DNA of 25,879 bases. Origin: Bacteroidales bacterium UBA755. GTDB lineage: Bacteria > Bacteroidota > Bacteroidia > Bacteroidales > UBA932. Each line of letters begins with the position of its first letter. Positions within the stretch are counted from its first letter, which is position 1. The stretch is taken from positions 1 through 25,879 of the forward strand of contig DBKH01000109.1 of NCBI GenBank assembly GCA_002297815.1, written 5' to 3'. The position numbers and the translations under genes were made by a program. Shown here in pieces: positions 14,801-21,206 of the stretch. Under the pieces are notes generated by a model that had not been told where the DNA came from, searched no databases, and worked only from the letters and a program-made list of their open reading frames with translations.

Positions 14801-15099
14801 TGGGAGTCTATCAAGGCGGCTACACCTACCCTTACGGAGTTTACAGGCCAACCGAGAACAGCATCATGCGTTACAACACGGGTGGATTCAACGCTCCTTC
14901 CAGAGAGGCTATCTACAAGAAAATCATGAAGTTCTCCGAAGGTGACACTTGGACTTACGACTACGAGACATTCGTGGCATTCGATGCACCGGCAAGAAGC
15001 ACAGAGGCTGTGACCAAAGCCGCAGCCCAAAGCACTAGCGTTGACAAGTCCAACTTCATTCCTCTAGCTCCTCCAGTGATGATCATGGTTAACGAATGA
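11863..15099 (+). CDS. large surface lipoprotein: fimbrillin-like + EF-hand + LRR + BACON + M64 metallopeptidase
   Basis: 1078 residues from ATG 11863; the open frame upstream has no signal, while this start gives lipobox ALLVAC (Cys18). Domains: fimbrillin-like (about 28-275), perfect EF-hand loop 299-310 (DKDADGEISYDE), thirteen LRR units (363-633), one BACON domain (about 664-750, NSMPEWIRKKSENSG), then an M64 (IgA peptidase-like) zinc metallopeptidase (about 755-1040). Its motif is H912-E-G-C-G-H917-G-F-G920-K-L-A-D924, matching HExxGHxxGxxxD with all ligands present. A later NSIMRY supplies the probable Met-turn. It should be an active protease held on the cell surface. It overlaps the next gene by ATGA. 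The whole N-terminal platform is shared with the gene upstream. The protease target is unknown; IgA should not be assumed. Confidence 0.85.
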   Translation: MKTIKIIFIFLIALLVACTEKERQYEDEMQQITLSADIEQNATTKTSLSGPVSGRWKTLWSEDDVIGVFTGENPACPFTLKSGAGTSRAEFSGVYKNLDGSKRKIAIYPCSIISDINDNSSVVVVLPAEQQYTIRNIAEGSFPMVAVTDDTELNFKNLCSAIKVSITGDLSVDFISFSANDGDIKVSGTAIINPDIDSPTLSMTQDGSSYVKLVCPSIKLSEEATDFYIVVPSQKYSNGFSLTISTDKGLIQKTITSDVTLLRSELYRITPFECKIDEDNKNIIFEDANFKSYLISKFDKDADGEISYDEALNIKIIDVNTDYITSLSGIEHMSNLRSLYCYGSVKLNNATQEYEKQGVLKKLDLSKNINLINLEVLYNQISSLNVSKNTLLSSLKCDMNELTSLDVSNNPNLTHLFCGDNNLTTLKVGENLTYLRCNGNNLSTLDLSNTLNLKYLDCYNNNLTTLDISKNSNLTSIDCYNNYLTTLDVSKNPNLTNLRCDYNEIEFLDLSSLTDLKGLDCFSNKLTSLDVSNNPNLTDLYCSYNNLTKLDVSGNPNLSRLLCYSNKLSSIDVRNNHNLVTLYCWGNSLTDLDVSKNPNITDLHCGKNKIESLDISALTILEKLFCNDNPLITLYVYNGQIDKISSKDIPSTTNIVVGSEPSEDEVFTVTPSLFDIDGKEQDISMTVTANMDYSVNSMPEWIRKKSENSGAYTFTVSANTASAARSGDIVFKNVNNSLLTVAVKQVIQAYTSTDYNQDGQVSKIHSATVGKGIDVVFVGDAFADKDQELFNKYVELGKEAFFTEEPFKSTKNRFNIYRIGSVSKNGIIKQEGGDTKFSAQFGQGTHIEGDNEAIFSFVSEKLPSVDLKKTIIFVIINKVKYAGTCHMYSNNQAICYVPLCKNETEYAQTLRHEGCGHGFGKLADEYFYSSQGTIPTEMSTQLKQWQGISYGFYENVDLTSDPNTIKWSRLIADSRYSGNVGVYQGGYTYPYGVYRPTENSIMRYNTGGFNAPSREAIYKKIMKFSEGDTWTYDYETFVAFDAPARSTEAVTKAAAQSTSVDKSNFIPLAPPVMIMVNE
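12949..13761 (+). repeat. array of thirteen LRR units, AT-rich
   Basis: Thirteen units of 21 codons (the fourth is 19) encode residues 363-633, pattern LDVSNNPNLTxLxCxxNxLTT. Twelve of the thirteen carry Cys at the LxC position. The DNA is visibly richer in A and T, with many AAT, TTA and AAA codons, than the flanking fimbrillin and M64 parts. Near-repeats such as AATCCAAATCTGACA recur at 63-base multiples. Confidence 0.85.
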
Positions 15100-16628
15100 T
15101 GTCAAAGTCAAGAATATTCACGTTTCTGTCTCTCGCTCTTGGAGTAAGCTTCATCTCTAGCGCTCAAGACAACAGTTACTTGCACTGGAGCCTTGAGTCA
15201 AACGATGTCTGGTACACGGACAGGAACGACTACGGCTCCAACAACTACCTTAAGCTGGACTGGTCTAGAAAGCGTTTTCAGGTCGGCATGCAAGCAGAGT
15301 GGCATCCACAGCCTCTTCTTGGCTACGACGAGGGCAGCAAAGGATTCTACTTACCGGAGAAGTTTATTCGTTACAATGCCGAAAACTTCAACTTAACCCT
15401 CGGTGACTGGTACGACCAGTTCGGCTCCGGGCTTCTGTTCCGCTCATGGGAGGACAGGGCGCTGGGAATGAACAACTCTGTCGGAGGGGCTAGGCTAGAA
15501 TATTCAAAAGGGATAATTGGAACAAAGCTCGTGTGGGGATTTCCGAGACATCTGCGGGGATATTCAGGAACCCAGATTCTTGGAGCGGACATCACTCTCT
15601 CGCAGATAAGTCTGTTTGGAGGCGATTTGGGATTGGAGTTTTCCTTTCTGGAGCGTTTCGAAAAAGGACTCCCCTACTACCTTGAGGAGGATTGGACAAA
15701 AGTCAACGTACCGAAGAACAACGCCTCTTGGTCTGTTGGAGCGAATTATGCCATAGGAGGATTTTACATCAAAGGTGAATATTGCGGAAAGCAGAAGGAC
15801 TGGCATGACTTTTCGGTAAGCGGGGTGGATAATCTTCACCAAGGGGACGCTCTGTCGCTTGAGAGCGGACTGTACATCGGCAGAATCAGTGCCGTGGCAT
15901 CGTTCAGGCATCTCCAGAACATGACCAACAAGATCTTCAGGACCAACGAGGCTTTCATCTCCAACACCCTAAACTACATCCCAGCCCTTTCCCTTCAGCA
16001 CACGTACATGCTTTGCACTTTGGAACCATACTACCCTAACTCTGATGGAGAGAATGCCTGGCAGGTCGACCTGATCTACAAGGCGAGCAAAAAGGACAGA
16101 TTACACTTCAACTACAGCGAGGCGCACAGTCTTGGAATGTACCACGAACTTGGTAAAAGGGCACTGCTTTTCAGGGATGTCAGCGTCAAGTACGAGCGAA
16201 AGTGGAACCACCGTCTGAAGTCTGTGCTGTTTCTGAATATTCAGGAGAGTTCTCCGTCCCACGGGGTGCACAGGATGACAGAGGTTCGGAACACGGCAGT
16301 CGCAGATGTGACTTACCGCTTCTCAGGCAGATTCTCCATGCGAGGGGAACTTCAGTACCTCTACAGCGCAGAAGCCGAAAAGGATTGGTGTGCCGCCCTA
16401 CTTGAGACTTATTTCACAAAAGGATGGTCTCTGTTCGCCAAGGACATGTATAATCACGGATCTAGTAAAATACACTATTATCAGGTCGGTGCTGGTTACA
16501 GCCGTGGCCACTATAGGATCAGCGCGTCATTCGGCAAGAACCGTGAGGGAATGATCTGCTCTGGTGGCGTATGCCGTTGGCAACCCGGATTCTCTGGCGG
16601 AAGCCTTTCAATCTCAATAGTTTTCTGA
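15096..16628 (+). CDS. predicted outer-membrane beta-barrel (DUF6029-like)
   Basis: 510 residues: a signal peptide (about 1-23, FLSLALGVSFISSAQ) followed by many short amphipathic strands rich in Tyr, Trp and Gly (NYLKLDWSRKRFQVGMQAEW, FNLTLGDWYDQFGSGLLFRS). The C-terminal strand SLSISIVF ends in Phe, the usual recognition end for barrel insertion. The pattern is that of the Bacteroidetes DUF6029 proteins, often found beside Omp28-like lipoproteins. It could be the outer-membrane port or anchor for the operon's surface lipoproteins; this is inference. The start ATG overlaps the stop of the M64 gene by 4 bases, and its stop overlaps the next start by one base, so all three are translationally linked. 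ATG 15099 is an alternative start. Confidence 0.7.
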   Translation: MMSKSRIFTFLSLALGVSFISSAQDNSYLHWSLESNDVWYTDRNDYGSNNYLKLDWSRKRFQVGMQAEWHPQPLLGYDEGSKGFYLPEKFIRYNAENFNLTLGDWYDQFGSGLLFRSWEDRALGMNNSVGGARLEYSKGIIGTKLVWGFPRHLRGYSGTQILGADITLSQISLFGGDLGLEFSFLERFEKGLPYYLEEDWTKVNVPKNNASWSVGANYAIGGFYIKGEYCGKQKDWHDFSVSGVDNLHQGDALSLESGLYIGRISAVASFRHLQNMTNKIFRTNEAFISNTLNYIPALSLQHTYMLCTLEPYYPNSDGENAWQVDLIYKASKKDRLHFNYSEAHSLGMYHELGKRALLFRDVSVKYERKWNHRLKSVLFLNIQESSPSHGVHRMTEVRNTAVADVTYRFSGRFSMRGELQYLYSAEAEKDWCAALLETYFTKGWSLFAKDMYNHGSSKIHYYQVGAGYSRGHYRISASFGKNREGMICSGGVCRWQPGFSGGSLSISIVF

Positions 16629-17437
16629 TGAAACGAATATATTCATTAATAATTTGCATAGCGGTTTTAGCCTTGCCGCCCGCGCTGAACTCATGTCAAG
16701 GGATTCATTCGGATTGGGAAGAATATCAGAAAGAGCCCAAACCGAAGCCTGAGCCAGAACCGGAGACCAACGAGAGCTCTGCCCTCGTCTTCTATTTCAC
16801 AGGAACATGGTGCACCTACTGTCCGAACATGTCCAAGAGCCTGAACAAGGTCAACGAAAGGCTTTCCGGACGGCTAATTACGGTCAGTGTCCACAAAGGT
16901 GACAACTACAGCATAGGCTACGAAAACGATTTCTGCAAACGGTTCTCTGTCAACAGTTTTCCCTCCGCCATCATAAACTATGAGCCTACGGTCTTTGGCA
17001 ACAACGAGGAGATTCTCTTCCAAGCGGCTAACAGGCACTTGGAATCGGTGAAAAAACCTTGTGCTATCACGATCACACCAATCACTGACTCTCCGAATAA
17101 GGCCCAGGTGGCTGTCAAAGTCGCTGAAAGCGGTAAGTATAGAATCTTCGCAGCCTTGACGCAGGACGGGATCAAGGGCTTCCAAGTCGGCCAAGGCTCT
17201 GACTACACGTTCAACAATGTAGTCAGAGCCTTGGCGACATCCCCGGACGGAGCCCCGTTGATTGCAGCTGACGGTAGCGAGACCCTCTCGGAGGGAGCGA
17301 CTGTCAATCTGAATATTTCCACATCCTACAATGGTGCTGACGGCTGCTATTGGACCGTGGCCGTCCTCAAAGAGAATGACAAAGGAATATTCCTAGTCAA
17401 CAATGCGGCCAAAAGTCAGCAAATCAGTCAACCTTGA
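16628..17437 (+). CDS. Omp28-like lipoprotein with thioredoxin active site
   Basis: 269 residues from ATG 16628; the longer frame from 16571 lacks an export signal at its start. It has lipobox ALNSC (Cys23) and an acidic, proline-rich tether (KPKPEPEPETNE, about 39-50). A thioredoxin-like region has FTGTWC62-T-Y-C65 and the cis-Pro-like NSFPSAIINY. A C-terminal Omp28-like beta domain has KYRIFAALTQDGI and YWTVAVLKEND. It resembles the C-terminal part of the LRR protein at 9209 and is probably a stand-alone version of it. It is last in the operon, and its end overlaps the convergent GH78 gene by 14 bases with no terminator seen between them. Confidence 0.8.
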   Translation: MKRIYSLIICIAVLALPPALNSCQGIHSDWEEYQKEPKPKPEPEPETNESSALVFYFTGTWCTYCPNMSKSLNKVNERLSGRLITVSVHKGDNYSIGYENDFCKRFSVNSFPSAIINYEPTVFGNNEEILFQAANRHLESVKKPCAITITPITDSPNKAQVAVKVAESGKYRIFAALTQDGIKGFQVGQGSDYTFNNVVRALATSPDGAPLIAADGSETLSEGATVNLNISTSYNGADGCYWTVAVLKENDKGIFLVNNAAKSQQISQP

Positions 17438-19679
17438 CCTTTAATGAATATTTTCCCGCAGACATTGTCTTAGGCTTTCCGTTTGACGCTGTGACAGTGG
17501 CTGTTGTGCCTTCCGGGACCTCGATTGTGAGCGTTGCCACATGGGACTTGGCGGATTTTCTGCTGAGCGAGACACGGATCATTCCAAAGTGGGTCTCAAG
17601 AGAGGCGGACGCTGTTTTCAAAGCCCCCATCTGAGGCTTGACCACGAAAGTCTTGAAGCCCGGAGCTGTCGGCTCGATTCCGCTGAGCTTCTGGCTCATG
17701 ATTGTCAGCGGGCCACCACTCCAAGCGTGGTTGATCGTGCCGCCACCGAAGCCTTCGCTACCTATTCCCCAGCCTTCGAACAGGGTCGTGTAGTCGTACC
17801 CAAGCATCTTGGCGTAACGAGATTTCATCCTTTCTATGGCGAAGTCAGCGTGTCCCATCTTGAATAGAGCCTCAAGAACGTACTTCTCCATGTAAGGGCT
17901 GGCGTGGTACTCCTTTTTAAGGGTCTCGAACAGAGCTGGATACTTGTCAGCAGTGGCAAGGCCGGAAACAATGGCCATTGCCTGGGCACGGTCGTCAGTC
18001 TGTTTCTTGTAGTTCGGATCACGATAAGCGGAACCGGTCCAATACTGTGCGTCAAAGGCATCGGCAATTCTTTTCATCAAAGCACCTATCGTCTCCACAT
18101 CCTTCTCCTTGCCGAGAATGCGGGCAAATTCCTTTTGTGATTTGAGGGCCAGATAATACCAGCAGTTCGTCAAGACTTCCGTGTCAATGTCATTTCCCCA
18201 GTCGCCCCAGTTCCAATCTCCATGACGGACATTCAGCAAACCGTTATCCTTGAATCTCCATAGACCGCTTCTGAACAGATAACGCTCGACTTTAGGATAG
18301 ACTTCCGCAACAAAGCTGCTGTCTCCGCTGAACCAGTACTGAGTGTGGAAACCGTACCAGCCCACGGAGGCAAGCATCTGGAGAGGAAGTTCGCTCACAC
18401 GGTTGCCGGCAGGCACAGGGGAATAGAGCACTCCATTGGCCGCTTGCCAGTTCACAAGTTCAAGGATTCCCTTTCTTGCCAGCAATTGGCCAGACGGAGA
18501 CAAGGCGTAGAATGCCTCTCCCAACTCGTTTACCTCATCTCCCCACCACTGGGCGCGCTCACGGTCAGGACAATCCATGTAAGTGTCGCGCATGGTGATG
18601 TAAAGGGTTCTGGCAGAACGTTTCCAAAGTTCATTAAGAAACGGGTCTTCACACTCGAACGAGCCTGAGATCTCAGTGTCGTAACCTGTCTCACGATATT
18701 TAAGTTCAAGGACTTTCACTCCAGAAGGCACGATGTACCAGACCTCATGGCCGTTCATCCAGCCGAGGTTTTCATATTCCTGAACGCCACCACGGGTGAT
18801 GTATTCAGCGCGCACATTGTTCTCGCTGCCTCCGCGGTAGTTGTCTGTCATGATCTTGACCATCTCTCCCCCTTTGGCCTCGACCTTGAGATAAGGTGTA
18901 ATCTGGGCGTTGTAAGGCAGCTTGCAGTAAACGGTGTCGTTGGATTGACGGACGCTGGCATATTCCTTAAAACCGTAGTCCTTCCACATCGGAATCGGAC
19001 GCTCAACAAGTTCGCCCATCGCAGGCCAAGCCATTTCGTCCACATAAGAAGCTTTGTACATCTTTCTTCGGACATCGAAACCGGGCATATTCCACCCTTG
19101 TTGTTCCTTTCTAGCATCGAAACGGATATTACTTTCAGGAAGACGGTAGTTAGGATGAGGAGCATCCGTGCTGCTATAAGCCGGATTAGGGACGCAGAGC
19201 CATGAGTTGTCGGAAAGAATTTCCAATTCCGGAGAGACAGCCTCAAAGATCAAAGCAGCCTGTCCGCTGTTATTATGGCTGAATCCTTGTTTGCCGAAAT
19301 GCCAAAGCAGAATAGCAATCGTGTTGTTTCCTTCTTTCAGGAAAGGAGCTATGTCCACTTTGTCATAATATGTCCCGTTCGGGGAAGGGCCACGCTTAAG
19401 CCCTCCCTCAAAGACAGCGAGCTCACCATTGATCCACATCCAGTACTTTGAGTCAACTGCAATCTTCGCTACAAGTTTGTCAGGAAGTTTAGTGACATTG
19501 ACTTCCTTACGGTAGGAAATCCACGTGTTTGTTGTACTTTGAACCCACGAATTTGTGATCCAATGGGCTTTCCAATCGGAACGTGACTCTGCACTAGAGA
19601 ATGAGACAGCCGCTAGGGTCATAGCAGTCGTGATGACAGCCTTCCTGATGAGATTTGAAACTTTCATTGACATATTCAT
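17424..19679 (-). CDS. alpha-L-rhamnosidase-like, glycoside hydrolase family 78
   Basis: 751 residues: signal peptide (about 10-30), N-terminal beta-sandwich domains (TWISYRKEVNV, WMWINGELAVFEGG), a central (alpha/alpha)6 catalytic barrel and a C-terminal beta domain. The GH78 signature MD369-C-P-D-R-E374-R-A-Q-W-W-G-D381 is present, with the D/E/D spacing (0, +5, +12) known for active-site residues of bacterial rhamnosidases. FE635GWG...NHAWSGGP supplies the likely general base. The expected reaction is release of terminal alpha-L-rhamnose from plant or bacterial glycans. It starts ATGAATATG; ATG 19679, 19673 and 19667 are all possible. No SusC/SusD pair is nearby, so this is not a complete polysaccharide utilisation locus within the window. 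It is divergent from tolC. Confidence 0.88.
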   Translation of the reverse strand: MNMSMKVSNLIRKAVITTAMTLAAVSFSSAESRSDWKAHWITNSWVQSTTNTWISYRKEVNVTKLPDKLVAKIAVDSKYWMWINGELAVFEGGLKRGPSPNGTYYDKVDIAPFLKEGNNTIAILLWHFGKQGFSHNNSGQAALIFEAVSPELEILSDNSWLCVPNPAYSSTDAPHPNYRLPESNIRFDARKEQQGWNMPGFDVRRKMYKASYVDEMAWPAMGELVERPIPMWKDYGFKEYASVRQSNDTVYCKLPYNAQITPYLKVEAKGGEMVKIMTDNYRGGSENNVRAEYITRGGVQEYENLGWMNGHEVWYIVPSGVKVLELKYRETGYDTEISGSFECEDPFLNELWKRSARTLYITMRDTYMDCPDRERAQWWGDEVNELGEAFYALSPSGQLLARKGILELVNWQAANGVLYSPVPAGNRVSELPLQMLASVGWYGFHTQYWFSGDSSFVAEVYPKVERYLFRSGLWRFKDNGLLNVRHGDWNWGDWGNDIDTEVLTNCWYYLALKSQKEFARILGKEKDVETIGALMKRIADAFDAQYWTGSAYRDPNYKKQTDDRAQAMAIVSGLATADKYPALFETLKKEYHASPYMEKYVLEALFKMGHADFAIERMKSRYAKMLGYDYTTLFEGWGIGSEGFGGGTINHAWSGGPLTIMSQKLSGIEPTAPGFKTFVVKPQMGALKTASASLETHFGMIRVSLSRKSAKSHVATLTIEVPEGTTATVTASNGKPKTMSAGKYSLKVKVD

Positions 19680-19706
19680 TGATTATTATTTTCGTGTCCA
19701 ATAGCC

Positions 19707-19720
19707 ACCATTGCAATGGT
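19707..19720. promoter_or_regulatory. 14-bp palindrome in the GH78 leader
   Basis: ACCATTGCAATGGT is a perfect palindrome 28 bases upstream of the GH78 start and downstream of its probable -7 box. It could be an operator for a dimeric regulator. No experimental parallel is known to me. Confidence 0.35.
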
Positions 19721-19753
19721 TGAACACCGCACAGTGCAAACAAAGGAGGAAGG

Positions 19754-19761
19754 CAAATATA
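19754..19761 (-). promoter_or_regulatory. possible GH78 promoter -7 box
   Basis: On the minus strand TATATTTG is an exact TAnnTTTG match 75 bases before the GH78 start. No convincing TTTG box is found at the expected distance, so the call rests on one element. Confidence 0.35.
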
Positions 19762-19767
19762 GTCATT

Positions 19768-19797
19768 TTCGTCGATGAAATCGGGCAGTTCGTCGAT
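19768..19797 (+). promoter_or_regulatory. two 9-bp direct repeats with 12-bp spacer, LytTR-type operator candidate
   Basis: TTCGTCGAT occurs at 19768-19776 and again at 19789-19797, a 21-base period (two helical turns). Paired 9-bp direct repeats spaced by about 12 bp are the known binding geometry of LytTR-domain response regulators. The pair lies just upstream of the possible tolC promoter, and a LytS-type kinase is encoded downstream of the operon. Confidence 0.55.
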
Positions 19798-19802
19798 TTG
19801 AG

Positions 19803-19833
19803 TTTAATATAAACCGACATAAAGCTAGTTTCG
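19803..19833 (+). promoter_or_regulatory. possible weak tolC promoter
   Basis: TTTA (19803-19806), a 19-base spacer and TAGTTTCG (19826-19833): each box has one mismatch to TTTG and TAnnTTTG. A weak promoter directly downstream of the paired repeats fits activator dependence. Confidence 0.4.
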
Positions 19834-19853
19834 CAGCCGGATTTTGATTATCA

Positions 19854-21206
19854 ATGAAAATGAAAAAAGACGTTATCATCATTATCGCAGCCCTGACGGT
19901 CATCTGCATGACCACTGGAGCACAGACTAAAAAATGGTCGTTGCAGGAATGCATCGACTACGCTGTGGAGAACAACATCGCCCTGCGCCAGAGCAGAAAC
20001 GCCCATCTTGCCGGACTTGAAGACACGTATCAGGCCAAAGCAGCTATGTTCCCATCACTCAACGCATCAGCCAGTCAAGGAATCACAAACAGGCCGTTCT
20101 CTGAAAGCGGAAACAGTACGGTCGTCGGCTCTGATGTCTATAGCACCTCAAAGGCCACAAGTTGGTCAGGAAACTATGGACTGAACGCAGGGATAACACT
20201 CTACAGCGGAGGTAGTCTTCGCACAGCGTTGAAGCAAAGCAGATTACAAAACTCAGTAGATTCGTTGTCAGTGGAAGAAAACACGAATGATGTTGTTATC
20301 TCAATTGTGAAAGCTTACATGCAGTGCCTCTATGCTAGTGAGGCAGTGAAGGTAAGTGAAAGCACTGCCAAGGCATCGAAGGCTCAGCTTGACAGGGCTG
20401 TTGAGCTCAAAAACGCAGGTGAACTTAGCAAGGTTGACGTAGCTCAATTGGAAAGCCAGCACGCAAGCGACCTTTACCAGATCACAACCGCCAAGGCGAC
20501 TCTGGACAACTACAAGCTGCAACTCAAGCAACTTCTAGAACTAGGAGTCAGCGTTGAGATTGAGCTTGAAGAGCCGACCGATGACGAATCCGGAATCTTG
20601 AGGCTGCTACCAGACAAGGCAGAAGTCTACGCAAACGCGCTTGAATCAATGCCTGAAATAAAGAAAGCCAGCCTAAACGTACAAGCGGCTGATTTAAGCA
20701 TCAGACAGGCAAAGTCGGCATATTGCCCAACCCTCTCAGCGACAGCAAGCCTCGGAACGACCAATGTCTCTGGAACTAGCGATTCTTTCGGCAGCCAACT
20801 AGAGAAGAACTTCAACGAGAGCATCGGCTTGAGTCTTCAGATTCCGATCCTTCAAGGCAGGAAGGCTAAGACAGCTGTCAACAAGGCGAAGATTGAAGCT
20901 GACAACAGCAGACTAGAGCAAATGAGCGTGGAAAAGGCTCTGCTCAAGGAAGTTGAAGACACTTATCTAGAGGCTGTCTCCGCACAATCCAAGTACACAT
21001 CAGCCAAAGAACAGACTAAGTACGCTGAGCAAAGTTATGAGCTGACTGCCGAACAATTTAACATCGGGATGAAGAACACGGTGGAGCTTATAACAGCCCA
21101 GAACAACCTTCTGAACGCACGTGTCCAGCTGCTCCAATCAAAATACACAGCATTGATGAACAATGTGTTACTCGACATTTATCAAGGAAACTATAAAATA
21201 CAATGA
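19854..21206 (+). CDS. TolC-family outer-membrane efflux protein
   Basis: 450 residues: signal peptide (about 5-23, VIIIIAALTVICMTTGAQ) then two repeats of the outer-membrane efflux protein fold. WSLQECIDYAVENNIALRQS and AKAAMFPSLNASASQG start the first repeat. YCPTLSATASLGTTNVSG and GLSLQIPILQGRKAKTAVNK start the second. The C-terminal NIGMKNTVELITAQNNLLNA is a standard family end motif. It forms the outer-membrane channel of a tripartite export system with the MacA and MacB-type proteins encoded immediately downstream. The stop overlaps the MacA-type start by 4 bases. It is probably controlled from the repeats at 19768-19797. Confidence 0.92.
   Translation: MKMKKDVIIIIAALTVICMTTGAQTKKWSLQECIDYAVENNIALRQSRNAHLAGLEDTYQAKAAMFPSLNASASQGITNRPFSESGNSTVVGSDVYSTSKATSWSGNYGLNAGITLYSGGSLRTALKQSRLQNSVDSLSVEENTNDVVISIVKAYMQCLYASEAVKVSESTAKASKAQLDRAVELKNAGELSKVDVAQLESQHASDLYQITTAKATLDNYKLQLKQLLELGVSVEIELEEPTDDESGILRLLPDKAEVYANALESMPEIKKASLNVQAADLSIRQAKSAYCPTLSATASLGTTNVSGTSDSFGSQLEKNFNESIGLSLQIPILQGRKAKTAVNKAKIEADNSRLEQMSVEKALLKEVEDTYLEAVSAQSKYTSAKEQTKYAEQSYELTAEQFNIGMKNTVELITAQNNLLNARVQLLQSKYTALMNNVLLDIYQGNYKIQ

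Noticed and set aside
17541..19205. Several plus-strand open frames opposite the GH78 gene (for example 17541-17867 and 18747-19205)
   Set aside because: They are shadows of the strongly supported GH78 gene, lacking domains and start contexts.
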